A stretch of 64,000 bases of DNA from Sphagnum compactum. Lineage: Eukaryota; Bryophyta; Sphagnopsida; Sphagnales. Under the pieces are notes generated by a model. That model was not told the origin of the DNA. It worked only from the letters and a program-made list of their open reading frames with translations, and did no database searches. The first letter of the stretch is position 1. Every line of letters begins with the position of its first letter. Below are positions 1 through 13,264 of the stretch, piece by piece. The position numbers and the translations under genes were made by a program. The DNA lies in contig OZ234503.1 of the NCBI GenBank assembly GCA_965153455.1, positions 14,017,118-14,081,117 on the forward strand, read 5' to 3'.

Positions 1-113
1 TGTGGGGTAATGGGAAACAGCCCAACGTTTGCTACATGGTGTGCTCACAGAATGTATCAACTAAACTAATGAATCAAGGTTCAACGAGTTGAAAAAGTTG
101 AATCTCTGTGCAG

Positions 114-3006
114 ATGTGGAGGAAGATGCATAACAGCAGAGTACACAGACAAGGTTGGAGAGCTTGCCAAGTCATATGGGGTGAAGCTGCATATTGATGG
201 TGCCCGCATTTTCAATGCCTCCACTGTAAGTTTCTTATGAATTGAAGTTGTGTTCTTCCTCTGTGGGCCTGACGACTTAAAAGTTCCTACAGAATATTTT
301 GATACCAGTAGAGGTGTGGGCTGAAGATGGCAATATGAGGTCAGCAACTTGTTGTGAGCTTGAGTTTCTGCTCAGAAATCTTTTGTACTCTCATAACGTT
401 ATGACTGCACTCACTGTCATTTTAGCTTCAAATTGTTGTTGTGGAGATTTCTCTGTCATTTCATAGATATGGATTTAAGGCTTTCAGGTGGAGACCAAGA
501 TTGGTTGGCATAAATCATGTTCATGAGTATGAACCTCATGGCATAAGTTTGTGTGAACATGCAGGCATTGGGAGTTCCCCCTGAGACATTGGTCCGTGCA
601 GCTGATACTGTATCAGTAAGCTCACAACTTCTGTATGTATGAGAAATAGTTAAGTCAAAGTACTTCATGAAATATTCTGCTTCATAAGGTAGCACTTAGT
701 CAGGTTTTGTTGAATGATGGAGATTAGCTTTTGAAGGTGTAACGAGTGTCTCAAATGCTGTGGTAATTTGTTCATTCTGTTCTCCAATGATAACATGATT
801 TTCTTGTACCATTCAACCTGATCACGTAAGATCTTGTATTTTCTGCAGTTGTGTAGTTGCCATTGCTGCTATTCAGCAGTAATAATTAGCCCATTACATC
901 AACCTATGCCTGCTGATGTTAAGAAGTGATCAAAAATAAGACATTTGTTGCCCCCAAAATAGGAATTTGTGTGTTTGACCAACAGCATTCGTTTGCATTT
1001 CATGCTTATAATTGACAGCCTTTGGTGTGAAAGTAACCTGGTTGTGATGCATGCAAGTAGGATAACAGAGATACTTGTTATTCTACATAGAATGAGAATA
1101 TGAATTTGAATAAGGTGTATCAAACATTTTTGCCGATGTGATGTTTTACATGCAGGTCTGTTTATCTAAGGGTTTGGCTGCTCCAGTAGGCACAGTTCTT
1201 GTGGGCTCCAATGAGTTCATTGACAAGGTGAGTGCTGAATTCAGAGAATAGTTTGCTTATTCATTGTCACATGGAGGAGTTTGAGACATGAGATATTCTC
1301 TAGTCATGCAACTCTATTACTCTTTGAATGACATTTATTGCAGGTTCTCTCTGGAAATTTTTCAAGATTATCTGAATTCCTATCTTCACTTATATGTTGC
1401 CAAACATTGATTACTTACAAGGTCTTGCCACTTTCAGTGGGTCTCTGAACATTTTTGCAAACTGGCAGCCAAATGTGTAATTCATTTACTGGTGATAACA
1501 CTTGGGGACAGGCCCAGGTTAGAAAGCTAGATCCTAGGCACCACTTTTCTGCCTAATGGATGTAACTTGGTACAAATTGCTGCTAAGCATATGTTAACAA
1601 GACCACATCTATGACTGTGATTTCTAAAGTGTTTTCTGCAATCTTTGGTACTCATTCCATTGTAATGAAGGTGAGAAGCTGGGTGTTGCATTACTAGCAA
1701 GCTACCCATGACTTGTGACTCTGAGAGCTAAATCTCTGAAGGATTTTGTGTGCCAGGCAAGGAGACTGAGGAAAGCTCTAGGTGGAGGCATGAGACAAGT
1801 CGGTGTATTGGCTGCTGCAGGTTTACTTGCTTTAGATATGGTTGGTCGACTAGGTGAGGACCACAGAAATGCACGTCTTCTTGCAGGTATCTCTACAATT
1901 TCATCCAGAACAATCCCCCACAATTTGCTGCTTTTGTGCTCAATGTTATAAGCTACTTGGATGTTAGAAGTAATCACAGCATGCAAAGGATCCTTTACCT
2001 GCTCTACAGATGATTGATTGTATGTTTATTGCATGTCTTTGTGTCTCATTTGGATAACCAATCTTCTGGGTGCAGAGGGGCTCAATGCAATTGATGGATT
2101 AAGTGTGGATTTGGCAAATGTGGACACAAACATTGTGAGGGATCTTCACCTCTTATACAGAGTTTCATTCTCCCTTGTTATTCTACTTTATTAAGTCAAA
2201 AGTGACAAGAAAATGGGAAAACTTTGTTTGCCAACTATGTGTGACTGACTGGCACTTCACGCTATAGAGCTATCCATTTAAGTATTATGTACACATTCCC
2301 TTTTTGGAATCCACTGCCTGCTTGATTGCATCATCTGAATCAGATCTGGGGTGACCTGGTCTCCAAACATAATGTGGATAACCAAGATTTTCATCTTGAA
2401 GTTAGAGATCTGAACCAGGTGCAAACGGAATGGCAGGTGATGGTGGATGTTGACCATGGACTTGGGGCTGAGGAGCTTCACAAAGCATTGAAGGAACATG
2501 GGGTCCTTTGCTTGTATGAGGGTCACAACAGGTGTGTGTTTTGCCACCATACCTCATCAACTTTGGAAAAATGATAACCAAGGTGTGTCTATCAATTTGA
2601 AGTATTGAGTAGTCCCCAGGATTTCTCTATACTTCTTCTATCGGGAGCTTGCTCCAAATGATGGTTGATGGTTGGAACCTCTCCCTCTCATAGGTGACAT
2701 AGGGATACATTGTTGCTGCAATGTCCTAACTGAATTTCTTTGAATTCCAGGATCCGTGTGGTGACACATTACCAAATCACAGAAGATGACGTCCATTATG
2801 CCCTTGCATGCTTCCAGGTGAATCTCTATTACCTTAGGTCTATCAATAGTTCAGCATTCTCCACATTGGCGACAGGTCCATAACCACAAGGCAATGACAA
2901 GTGAAGTTCCATAAGTTAGTTCAGTTCTTTTGTTCTTGCTGAAGCTAAGTGTAATTCAGAATCCTTATGTGTGCAGGCTATTGGAAGGAAGAAGCATGTT
3001 GGTTAG
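114..3006 (+). CDS. THA1: L-threonine aldolase, C-terminal half (5' end outside window)
   Basis: PLP-dependent aldolase that splits L-threonine (or allo-threonine) into glycine and acetaldehyde. Eight exons are visible: 114-225, 565-615, 1156-1227, 1757-1886, 2076-2134, 2437-2531, 2751-2817 and 2977-3006. They give about 204 codons in continuous phase, ending GRKKHVG and TAG. Family hallmarks occur in order: GGRC, the PLP-site HIDGAR, the Schiff-base lysine in [11 protein letters not shown] (Lys codon 1168-1170), [24 protein letters not shown], and [17 protein letters not shown] near the end. The N-terminal roughly 150 residues of the usual ~360 lie left of base 1; bases 1-113 read as intron. 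All splice sites are GT..AG and no lesion is visible, so the gene looks functional. The family assignment is secure from the motifs; substrate preference is inferred. Confidence 0.93.
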
Positions 3007-5930
3007 GGGTGCATAATTTGCACGCACAACACTTTTCTCAAGGTGCCAAGATTTACAACATCATATAGCTGGAAGCTTTGAGCTTGTCATATTATGCAGC
3101 AGCTAGGGACCTACCCATCTGCAGTATAGGGGGACAACCTTCCGTGTAGTAAGGTGTAGTATGCCTCCACTAAAGAGGTATAGTTTCTGTGTTGTAATGG
3201 ACATGCCTTCCTAGTGGTAGAGTGTACGAGTAGGTTGCCCTTATATAGCCAAATTGTCTATCACCTGGGATGATTGTCTTTTATTCATCTATACACACAT
3301 TTGTGGCTGGTTGTGCATCCTTTGGTTTCAGATTAACACATGAGCAATCGGAAAGATTACAAAACTAAAGAACCTGAGGGTCACTCTCCTCCTTCACAAT
3401 GCAGGTAAGTTTTCTTAGCAATCTTGTAGTGATCATTTCACAGATCTTATGTTGACATCAAGCAGCTGCATCTTAACTTAGAGTCCATACCAAAAACCTT
3501 CTCTGGCTGTGAATTTGTGAGTCTTCTTGACATACAAATCTTGGGCATCTTACATTTATCCAAACATATGTAGAAGACATGGTACTTACCATGGGGTTTA
3601 CTCATGATGAAGTGCAAGGCCAATTTTAACATGAACCTAAACTCCAACAACCTTAAAAGACTGGTAATTAAACTTTTAACAAAGAACCACCAAACACTAG
3701 TTTAAACTTTAAACTCCACAAAACTATCGTTTGAAACTCTGGCACATGTTTGTGTGGATTGTTACGCAATATGTTTATGCACTTGGTCCACTCCTGGGCT
3801 TGAGTATTGAATCTTATGTTATCACAAAATAAGTCTGAATCTATTATATAAACCAAAAAAGGAGCTACAATATCCACATTTGACAAGCAAAAAATTCCAT
3901 TACACTCTAAAACTTTGTCAAAATTAAGGAACTAGTTCAATTATGGTTAATTGAATTACATACAAAAAGAAAGCATGTCTTTAAGATTTATGTTATGGTA
4001 TGACGATGAACTTGAAATTTAATAGAATGAGCAATTGTAAGGCTTGGGACCCAATTCCATTACATATTTTCCTAAATTTTATATGCTTTCATTGAATATT
4101 CATGTGAAAATGACATTTCTATAAGGCATAAGAGTATTGTTTAGGAATGGAAACTCATTATATGATTATTAATTGTGACATAGGGAGTTTGTAACTGTAA
4201 AATCACAATTTCACATATGTAAGACAACACATATAGGGTATTGGAAAGCTCTAGACCATAGAAATTCTCCATCAACTTTTTGTTTAATAAAGGCAATGTG
4301 AATCACATAAAATCTTATTCTGAAGTACTTTAATAAGAAAATTTCATCATTGTACAAAGGAGAATTCATAATGCCTTTATTTGGTTATCAAACTTTCATT
4401 ATGGACACAACATAAAGAAATATTTAGAATTTAAAATAATACAATCTATAAAACTTTGTAGGCTCTATATATGGCTATCAAAAGTCATGAAGTTGGTGTC
4501 AATTTGAAATGTTAATCTTGGTCCTAGATGAAATATATTATATTTTTTAATGTAAAAATTGGCACAACCATGTTCAATTCTTTTTGCCTTTTTATGTTCA
4601 ATATGTAATGGTTTTTTATTGTTTCTCTTTTTTTGGTTTTTTTGCCTTCAATTTTTTTTTATCATGATATTGTGGTTCTTTGTAAGTAACATGAAAAGAC
4701 AAGGGGCAAAGTTGGTTAAGGAAGCTTTACTGTCCATCATTTATTTTTCCTTTTCCACCTTTCTTCAGGAAAATAGAAAAGTTTGGAAATTATCAATTAT
4801 TAATTAAGCCCACATATTGTTCATCACCTTAATAGATAGTGGAATAAATCAAGTAGATTAGTTGTTCATATCTTAAAAGTTGATAGAAATACAATTTTTC
4901 ATGTCAATCATTTACAAGGTGTAATGAGATAAATGTTTTTTCACATTAAGTTAAAGCAAAATTGGCTGTACTACAAGTTCAAACCAACAAAGTTTAAACT
5001 AAAAAATATTTCATTAAGCTCTCAACAAATTAGCTACCACATTAGCAACTACGGTAGTATCTTGGCCATTTCAACATGTGTTTGTTGAATAATTAATTAA
5101 TTTTGAAGATTATCAAAATCAATCAATTTGACAAATGATATATTTGAAATATTCCATCAGATTATTTATTTTCATTCAGAAAAAAGAAATTGGAAAAAAG
5201 TGTTTTCTAAAACATTCAACAGTTTTGAAAATAATATAATTAATGTTGAATTAACACAAGTATTATGGTAGTGAACATTCCTCAAAATTTGAAATCAAAT
5301 GAAATCTATATCATTTATAGTATCTCCTTAAACGTAGACCTAATAAATGGCCTTGATAAATGTAAATCGTTTACACCTTGAAACTGGCCCAATATTTGAG
5401 AAAAACACCCTACATGTTTGGTGTTGAATATCAACATCCTACCAAATAATTTACATCCTTCATGTGTGTGCATGCATTTAAGTTTGGAACTATGAAATTG
5501 AAATGATTATAGTTACAATATTTCATTGCATTCAATAATTTTACATTAGATGTTCACTTCAATATTTGTGAAAGTAACACCTACATGGATGTTCACTGTA
5601 CATGTGATATAATTATGCCATGGAATGTTCACCTTGTACTTTAAATGTAAGCTAAATCTCCAAGGTGGATTACAAAGTTGTGACAACTTGTGTGACCTTA
5701 AGTTACATGCAAAGGAGGTGAAAAACTTAGAATAAATATGTGATATTTTAACCTATTTTATCTTTATTTTATTATCCATTTTCAACATGGTATTAGAATC
5801 AAGCTATTCATGAGAAAAGGAATGATTAAAGCTTCGTTTTATAACTAATTTTTCAGCAGTTTAATTTTGACCTTATTCTAGTATTAATCATGGTATTTCA
5901 TTTAATTTCGAAAAACATTTATGGTTTCAT
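3007..5930. other. Intergenic, AT-rich; no gene seen
   Basis: The first ~400 bases after the threonine aldolase stop have gene-like composition and probably include its 3' UTR. From about 3450 the DNA becomes strongly AT-rich, with only short chance ORFs. One weak item is TGGTATTAGAATCAAGC at 5789-5805, which resembles the initiator-Met primer-binding site of plant LTR elements (TGGTATCAGAGC), but no flanking LTR pair was recognised. Confidence 0.6.
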
Positions 5931-5934
5931 ATTT

Positions 5935-6420
5935 AGAAGATGAAGAAAAATAAATTCTTATAAGAGAAAGATTTATGTGAAATAATTGCACAAGATTTAT
6001 TGACACCAACGATTGAGTCTACAAAATTTGGAAATGATGATCGATTATGGGAGGATACACATTGGGAGTATGGTAGGTAGCCCATGGCTATACAAGATTG
6101 GAAAGAGCTTGCAAACAAAATCAATGGAGCAATTATGAATGAGGTGTTGTGTATTTGAAAACAATGTCAAAATAAGATCACCAAAATGCGAAAACAATAT
6201 CATGAAGAGCATGAAGCTTGTAAAGTCATAGGTGTTCCTCCTTCTTCATGGTCATGGTATGAACGTTTTCATAACATTTTAGGTGGCACATAAAAAATGA
6301 ATGGTGCAATTGGTGGCATTGATCAAGGTGTTCAATTGTTTCAACTTCGAGTGGTGAACTTAGATGATATTTTTGAAACTATTCCAAAAACAAACATCAA
6401 GTCTTGAACATCAAACTCTA
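5935..6420 (+). pseudogene. PIF/Harbinger ORF1 relic (trihelix Myb/SANT-like protein)
   Basis: The plus strand reads as a decayed trihelix Myb/SANT-like DNA-binding protein of the type carried by PIF/Harbinger transposons. Recognisable blocks are DWKELANKINGAIMNE, then KQCQNKITKMRKQYHEEHEA, then CKVIGVPPSSWSWYERFHNI, then NGAIGGIDQGVQ. In-frame stops interrupt it, for example a TGA between the first two blocks and a TAA after LGGT. ORF1 of these elements partners the transposase for nuclear entry and DNA binding. A matching transposase relic lies just to the right on the opposite strand, so the two are read as one dead element in convergent layout. Confidence 0.75.
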
Positions 6421-6959
6421 ATTTTTTATAACATGAATGAACATATAACATTTGACCAAACTTCAGAGCAAGCATCTAATGTAATGTCACCTAAGACAAA
6501 GGGCTTGTAATTTGCCCAATGCTAGAGTCAAAACAAATAAGAAAATTACAAATAAGAAAAGGCATAAATATGTAAAAGGTCTCCATCCATTGTAGAAACC
6601 ATTAAAGAATATACACAAAATGCAAAAAAAATGGAGATGTTGAAAATAGAAATGACACAAGACATTACAAAACAAATATTAGAGAATGAACAAGTAGGTA
6701 GGCAACTACTTTTGGAGGGACAATTGTAAATGGCCGTTCTTTTTGCTAAAGGACTTAAGCTTATAACTCCTTCTGGGCCTAGCTCTTTTACAAGTGGTAA
6801 CATGTGATAGGAGCATCACTTGATCATAATGTTATCATGATTGTGTGCACAATAATTGAAATAAAATTATTTTGTCTCAAAATCTTGCATGAAAATACAA
6901 TGTGGATGATCAAACCCTTGGGTGGCTTAGTAACATTGTTTCAATAATTTTATTTTCAT

Positions 6960-8040
6960 TAATTCTCTTTATTTTGCTTGCTCTCCATCTTTCAAAATAG
7001 ACAATCTATCACTTCTAAATCTGACCAAGTTATCTCTCCTTATTGCATCATTCACATGATCCAATTCTTTAATTTTTCACATCTCACAATACTTGTGGAA
7101 TATTACACAATAAATTATAACAACTATAAGAACCTTATTAACATTTGAATTGAAAATTTTCAAAATTCTCCACCGATTTTTCAAAGACCCAAAAACATTT
7201 TCAAATATCACCTTCCCAAAATTCCTACTATTATGAATTTTTTTTTTAATCTACATCATTTGTTTTACAAGACTATCAATTTTTTTGTAAATAAATACCT
7301 ATGGGATAAGCAAAATCACCAATAAGATAAAGGATTCATCTTCATCCCTTAAACAATCACCTTAGGCTTTTGCAAAATTTGTTAAGTTTTCAACATTTTG
7401 TATTAGCTAGAACTTTTGAACTGAACCCCATCATGAACTCTTCAAGGTTGTTTGGCACAAACATTTTTTAAAAAAATTTCCATGTCACATAATTTTTTTA
7501 CAGCAATGCTATGATTTTTTTTCAAATATAATAATGCAGCACTGCAAAAATGTATCTTCTACTTAACTCTTTAATTAATGATATGTGAGTACCATCGATG
7601 ACATCACATATGTTTAGTAAACCTATGAGTTTCTAAAATTGATGAATGATCCCTAATAATTGTTGTTTAAAAGGTGTGTTTATGTACTTGCCAATAAGCT
7701 TATTTAAATCATAAAAAACATTACAAACTATATTCACATATTTCTAAATAATAAATGCACCAACATCAAATATATGTAACATATGTTTAAGACTAAACCC
7801 ATGTTCAAACCTATACAACACAACTACAACAATCTTCCTAATCTCTAGTCATAGCTTCATTAAGTTAACACACATTGATTTCAATACTAAAGATAGTTCT
7901 TCAACCAAAGTAATGAAAGCATCAAACAACATTTTATAATGCATCAAATATTTTCTATCCCTCATATATGATGTTGTATGCCATAACAATGGTCTCAACT
8001 TCTTTCTAAAAAGTTTTTATTTGGGTTCAATCTAAAACAT
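6960..8040 (-). pseudogene. PIF/Harbinger transposase relic (DDE_4 superfamily)
   Basis: Read on the minus strand, this stretch carries the transposase blocks in order, in shifting frames and with several stops. They are FEHGFSLKHMLHIFDVGAF, then GKYINTPFKQQLLGIIHQF, then NICDVIDGTHI (first catalytic Asp, 7581-7600), then GDFAYPI (second Asp, 7303-7320), then IFENVFGSLKNRWRIL (catalytic Glu, 7161-7212). The DDE triad positions survive although the frame does not, so this is an old inactive copy of an autonomous PIF/Harbinger element. Stops and frameshifts rule out a functional enzyme. Terminal inverted repeats were not identified. Confidence 0.8.
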
Positions 8041-8699
8041 GTGGGAAGAATATATATATTTGTTGACAAAATTGGATTCACATCAAAACATGATGATGCA
8101 TTCCAATACCAAAAATTTATTACTTGTGAAGTACTAGAAAATTAATTCCCCGATGTAATTAAAAATAACATCTAAATCAATATAACTTTACAAATGAACA
8201 TTCAATCCATATTAACAAATGTATTTTGAAAACCCTAAAATAACCCTAAAAAACACATTCAAAATGAAAACCCAAATTAAAACAATTCACACCAAAATAA
8301 GAATGCAAACATATGTCATATAAGTATCAACAAAAATTTGTTTGAAAAAGAAAAAAAAACACACACATTAACAAAAAAACAAAGAAAAAATTTATTTCTA
8401 AAACTAAGTGTTCAATGTCTTTGAAGTCTTTGGAGTTATTTTGGAAGTTCTTTGGACTTTGCAAGCAATAGTCTATGGATTCTCTTTAGTTGTTATAAGG
8501 AACAATAAGTTAAAAATAATAAAAATGCCCTTTGTGACATTCCATGTTTTAGTTGTGAAGCCTTATTTTCCCAATGTGGCATGGCTCATCATCAGAAACA
8601 TAGGGTGTGCATTTGCTGATTCCTTTCTAGTGATTGGGTAGAGCTTTAAGCGTAACACCTTTTGTGAAAATGAACAACAGCTTTGTCCTTAGTTATGGG

Positions 8700-10340
8700 C
8701 ATGTCAACAACTTTATTTGATTTTCATAAATACCCCTATGGTACCCCCTCTACATCAGCTGAGACAAAATTTAGCCCTATGGTGCATCAGGGAGTTTATG
8801 AATGTTATTAGTGTTTTTGATCATTTTGCCCCAACTTTGTCATCCTCAAAGATTGTTAGCACGTTGTTAATTTTGCATGAGCCAAACATAGACTCCCCTT
8901 ATTTGGATTCTTTGTTGAACTTTCAGCCAATTCAAACCTTTTTGTGGACTCTTTTAAATCAACATTCTTACACATGTTTCACTTATTGGCTGGTGGTCCA
9001 TTTGGCATGGTTTTGGAACATCTTTGAAATTATTTTGACGCAAGGATTCAACTAGTGGCTTCATTCAACTTCATTAATTACGTTTCCATGTAGTCGTAGG
9101 CTGCATCTTTGGGTCCATGGTTCACATTATTTGTGTTAATCGATTTTTGCTTTGGCCAAGCTTTCTAATGGCATCCATCTAATTATCGTGGGAGAGAAAT
9201 TCTATTGGTTGGTGAACAACCCTTATACTTGCAGTTTCATGATGCATTTGTTTCTCATTTATCATCATATTAGTTCAGGGTGGTAGTTAGAAGAGGTTGT
9301 AAGGTCATGGTCCATGGTGTTCATGCCATTTTGGAAGCCCATTTTGATTAAGCAATGCTTCAAATAGATGTTGCAAATGCTTTCAACGCCATCTCATGTA
9401 AAGTCATTTTTCAAGAACTTTGGGCGGCGAAAAGCCAATTGTCCCAACTTTTTCCTTTTATTCGTTTTTTTATGGCCTTCAAATTCCTTTATTTTTCAGT
9501 CATCATTATTCTTCATGGGTTTTTTCTATCATTATTTCTTTTGTGGGCACTCGCCAAACCAACCCACCTACACGAGCTTTTTAATGGTTGTTCATTTTTT
9601 CCGCTTTGCATTATTTTTTGAGGGTTTTCCCCTCATATTTCTTCCCTTCCTTGGTTAACGACACCTATATCCTTGGCCTTACCCATGTTGTCTACTTCGC
9701 CTTTGATCATTTTGCTTTTTAGTTAACTTCTATGGGGTTATTTATTCAACCATGCAAGTGTTTAATCTGGGCTCCTTTTGGCTTACCTTTTAGGTTTGTC
9801 CCCCTTACAAAGTTTTGTTGCCCCCCATGACATTTGGATACTTTGGTTCTACCTTCGCCTTTCTATTTTTTTAAAAAGTTTTAGGCGAGGATGTTCGACA
9901 TGTAAACATGTTCATGAAATTAAGAGATGTCTATGTGGCTTTTGGTATCATCTTTAAATGTTTCGCCCAAAAACTTTCCTTTTTGTCTCATTGTTCCCCA
10001 CCCTTTTCCACATTTTTTAGAATTAACTCAATGTCTTTTACTCAATCCTAATGGGAAATTTTAAAAGATTTTTGGGTCCAGGCTCATTGGAGTGCCTTAA
10101 GCCCCTTCTAGTCTATTGGCATGTGTTCTCCTTATTTTTAGTGGGGGCATAGGGTTGATTTCCTTAAAGGTCATTACTCCAACTTCCTATTTAAAAAGTT
10201 GAATCTTATTGCCTTTGTCATAACTTCCAAATTTTTGTCGGATTTTTGTTTATTCTTATTGGAGGTGATAGATGTAAACAATTCAGGGCCACACCTTTTC
10301 CATGCACATTTGAAATCATCGCAAAAACTTCATTACTAGA
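8700..10340 (+). pseudogene. Reverse-transcriptase retroelement relic, N-terminal and RT part
   Basis: A degenerate reverse-transcriptase protein in broken plus-strand frames. Recognisable segments are YLDSLLNFQPIQTFLW with TYWLVVHLAW and LTQGF (8.88-9.05 kb), FALAKLSNGIHLIIVGEKFY (9.15 kb), the finger/palm block LQIDVANAFNAISCKVIFQE (9.36-9.42 kb), FFPSLVNDTYILG (9.64-9.69 kb) in place of the catalytic ADD motif, and FSGGIGLISL near 10.14 kb. The first catalytic Asp of the usual ADDT has become Asn. It resembles non-LTR-type RT proteins; no LTRs or integrase were seen. Homology ends near 10.34 kb at a satellite array and resumes at 13.27 kb. Dead copy. Confidence 0.7.
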
Positions 10341-10596
10341 ATTCTTAATTTTTCATTATAATTTTTGATCAAAAAAGACCCATTTTGGACAAACATCAAA
10401 AAAACCTTTCAGTCATTTTGGACAAATCATTTTGAACATGTCCATTGTGATTGGGCCACATACTTTTTGACCAAGCCTAAGTTGAATTTTTTACTAGTCA
10501 TTTCGACTAGTACTTTTGATTAATATTTTTGACTCGTCAATACAATAGTCAAATGATTTTTTAACTAGTCAAACACCATTTTGACTAAGCAAATGT

Positions 10597-10780
10597 CATT
10601 GGCATTTAAACGGTGGCCACCCAAATTAAGCCATGTGGCATCTAAAGATCGGCCACTTAGGTTGTGCCACATGACATTTAAACATTGGCCATGCACTAGG
10701 TTATGCCACATGTCATTTAAACATTGGCCATTAAGTTATGTCACGTGTCCTTTAAACATTGGCCTCTAAGCTATGCCACG
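10597..10780. repeat. Minisatellite, five units of 35-39 bp
   Basis: About five tandem units share the core CATTTAAACATTGGCC followed by a variable link and TTATGCCACATG. Unit lengths vary between 35 and 39 bp. The plus-strand translation shows the same repeat as CHMSFKHWPL-like peptides, but the unit is not a constant multiple of three, so this is not evidence of a protein. Confidence 0.8.
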
Positions 10781-11759
10781 TGGATACAACCTAAGCAACC
10801 TAGGTTAAGCCTATAATTATATATGTACTCCTAAGGTACCTATGTCTAAGAACCTACAACTTATGCTCCTAGGTATAAAAAGCCTATAATAAGTTAGGGC
10901 AACCTAAGCTATGACCTTTACTAAGCTTAAATGTACACCACCTAAATTAAGCCTACACCTAGATGACCTAGGTAGGAAAATTCTATTTCATTTTGAATTT
11001 GGCCTTTAAGGTTGAACCTTTTCAATTGGCTCATCCCAAATAGCCTTAATTTTTAAAATATTTTTTTATGTTTTGGATGTTTATGGTACATCTATTTATA
11101 TTGTTCATCATTTAGAAAAAGATGACAAATAATATGGGACAAACTTTTGGGAGGGAGAAACATTTTCATGTCCACACAACACTAGAGCCTTTTAGTTCAC
11201 ACAACATTATTCCTAAATAATTACATAAGATACATAAATTAAGTAAATAAATAAATAAAGAGGTAGGCAAATATGTATGTTAATTAAGTTAAAATAAAAT
11301 TCAGTGATCATTAATGTCTAATTATTTAGTTATAATTAAGAATTACAACCATACTATAAATCCTCGAATTATATAAAATATCAAAATAGTTATATTGTAT
11401 TATATTGTTGATGGATAATTACAACCAAATTATAACTAATCCTTTCAAATTTAACTGAATTCATTATACATTATCAACAATGTATTTGTAATAATTAATA
11501 TCTAACTACTTAATTACACATTCATTAATGTATTTTAGGTAAATAACTAATTAACCAACTAGTAATTTATCATAGGTATCATATGCTTATATAATTAGGT
11601 TACCTATGGACTAAAGTATAGGTAAATAGGTGGAGTATAGGTAGGGTATCTATAAATAAATACACCTACATATAAGTTACTTGTATTTAAGCTATTTAAC
11701 CATATACTTACATTACATAAGTCAAATAGGTGGTTAATTTGACCTAGGAAAATTAATTA

Positions 11760-12860
11760 TGATTAAACTAATGATTGGTAAAATAATAATCCCTAAACCA
11801 ACCACAACTATAGTAATCATGGCAAAATTACTGATTATTAAATTAATAATTGCTAAACCAATCAAAAATTAAAAATAATTATGAAAAAATAACCATTACT
11901 AAAGTAGAAATGGTTGAACTAACCACGAGTAAAATAAATATGGTCAAACTAATTAATGAATCAATATTTTATGGTTAAACCAACTATGGCTAAACTAGAA
12001 ATGAATAAACTAACCATGAGTAAATAAATTTGGTTAAACTAACCATTAATAAAGTTAATATGGCTAAATTAACTAATGAATAAATATTTTAGAGCAAAAC
12101 CAATTATTCAAAAATTAATTATGGCTAAATTAACCATGGCTAAATAAATTTGGTTAAACTAACCACTAATAAAGTTAATATGGTTAAATTAATTAATGAA
12201 TAAATATTTTATGGTTAAACCAACCATGGTTAAACTACTAACCATGAGTAAAATGAATTTGGCTAAAATAAACATGAATGAAATAATTATGGTTTAAATA
12301 AAATTTTAAAAAATAATTATGGCAAAATTAACCATGATTGAATTAAAAATAGTTTTAAATTAATTATGGGTCTATTAATTATGGTTTAATTTATTAAATT
12401 AAAATAAATAATATTTTAAAAATATATAGAGCTAAATTAATTATGCTAAACTAGTTATCATGGATAAACTTATTAGGGTTAAACCAACTATTGTTAAATT
12501 AACCATGGTTAAATTATTTATAATTGTCAGATTACTTATGGTTGAACTAGCCATAATTAAATTAAATATGGCCAAAAAAATGATGAAATAATTAATTATG
12601 GATAAACGAATCATAATTAAATTAAATATGGTTAAACTAACCATGGTGAAAACATATATAATTAAACAAACTATGGTTAAACTAACCATAGTTATTGAAC
12701 ATGATTAAATCAACAATGGTTAAATTAGTTATGGTTAATTTTAACTTTAATCAGTTTTTTCATAGGTAATTGAACCATAATTAATTTTAATATAATTGAT
12801 TGAACCATGGTTAGATAAACCATATATATAATTAATTTGGTCATGATTCATTTGGTTATG
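11760..12860. repeat. Degenerate palindromic tandem array (TTAAACTAACCATGG-type)
   Basis: Dozens of imperfect units built on GGTTAAACTAACCATG, 14-35 bp apart, separated by TTAATTAA-rich linkers. The core words ACCATGGT and TTAATTAA are self-complementary, so either strand can fold back at many points. Unit divergence is high, suggesting an old array. Confidence 0.75.
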
Positions 12861-13264
12861 ATTAATTAAACTTTTACATTCTCCAAAAAACATTTAATTG
12901 GTTAAACACAATCAAAATTACATGTAATCCCAAGATTCCCAATTAGAATTGGAATTTGTAATTGGCCCTTTTGACCAAGCCTACTTAGTTAACCCTATTG
13001 ATTGAGTATAATATGTGCCCTTATTGACTAGGGCACTTGCCAATTTCACTAAATTGGGTGGTCTTATTGACCAGGCCACTAACCAATTTGACGAGATGTC
13101 TGATTTGGTTACTTGTCAAATCGGTCACTATAGTCAAATTGATTAGTCAAAAGATACCCATTATCATTGAAGCCCTTGGCATCTAGTCAAAAATATATGT
13201 CCTCTAGTAAAAAAAACCCATTTAGTCAATTTGGTTAATTTGAAAAAATAAGAATTATAGTAGT

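Larger units (their letters stand above)
10345..13255. repeat. Composite AT-rich satellite-like block inside the RT element
   Basis: About 2.9 kb of short degenerate tandem motifs in successive zones. They are TGACTAGTCAA-type words (10.38-10.57 kb), a 35-39 bp minisatellite (10.60-10.78 kb), CCTAGG/CCTAAG-rich DNA (10.78-11.0 kb), TTAGGTA/TTAATTAA-rich DNA (11.2-11.76 kb), GGTTAAACTAACCATGG-like units (11.76-12.86 kb), and again TTGACTAGTCAA/TTGACCA words (12.96-13.24 kb). Many of the words are palindromic. The block interrupts the reverse-transcriptase element, whose two halves flank it in the same orientation. No coding potential was seen. Confidence 0.75.

Noticed and set aside
5789-5805. 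Primer-binding-site-like TGGTATTAGAATCAAGC
   Set aside because: Resembles the initiator-Met PBS of LTR elements, but no LTR pair, polypurine tract or gag follows; the next coding remains are Harbinger.
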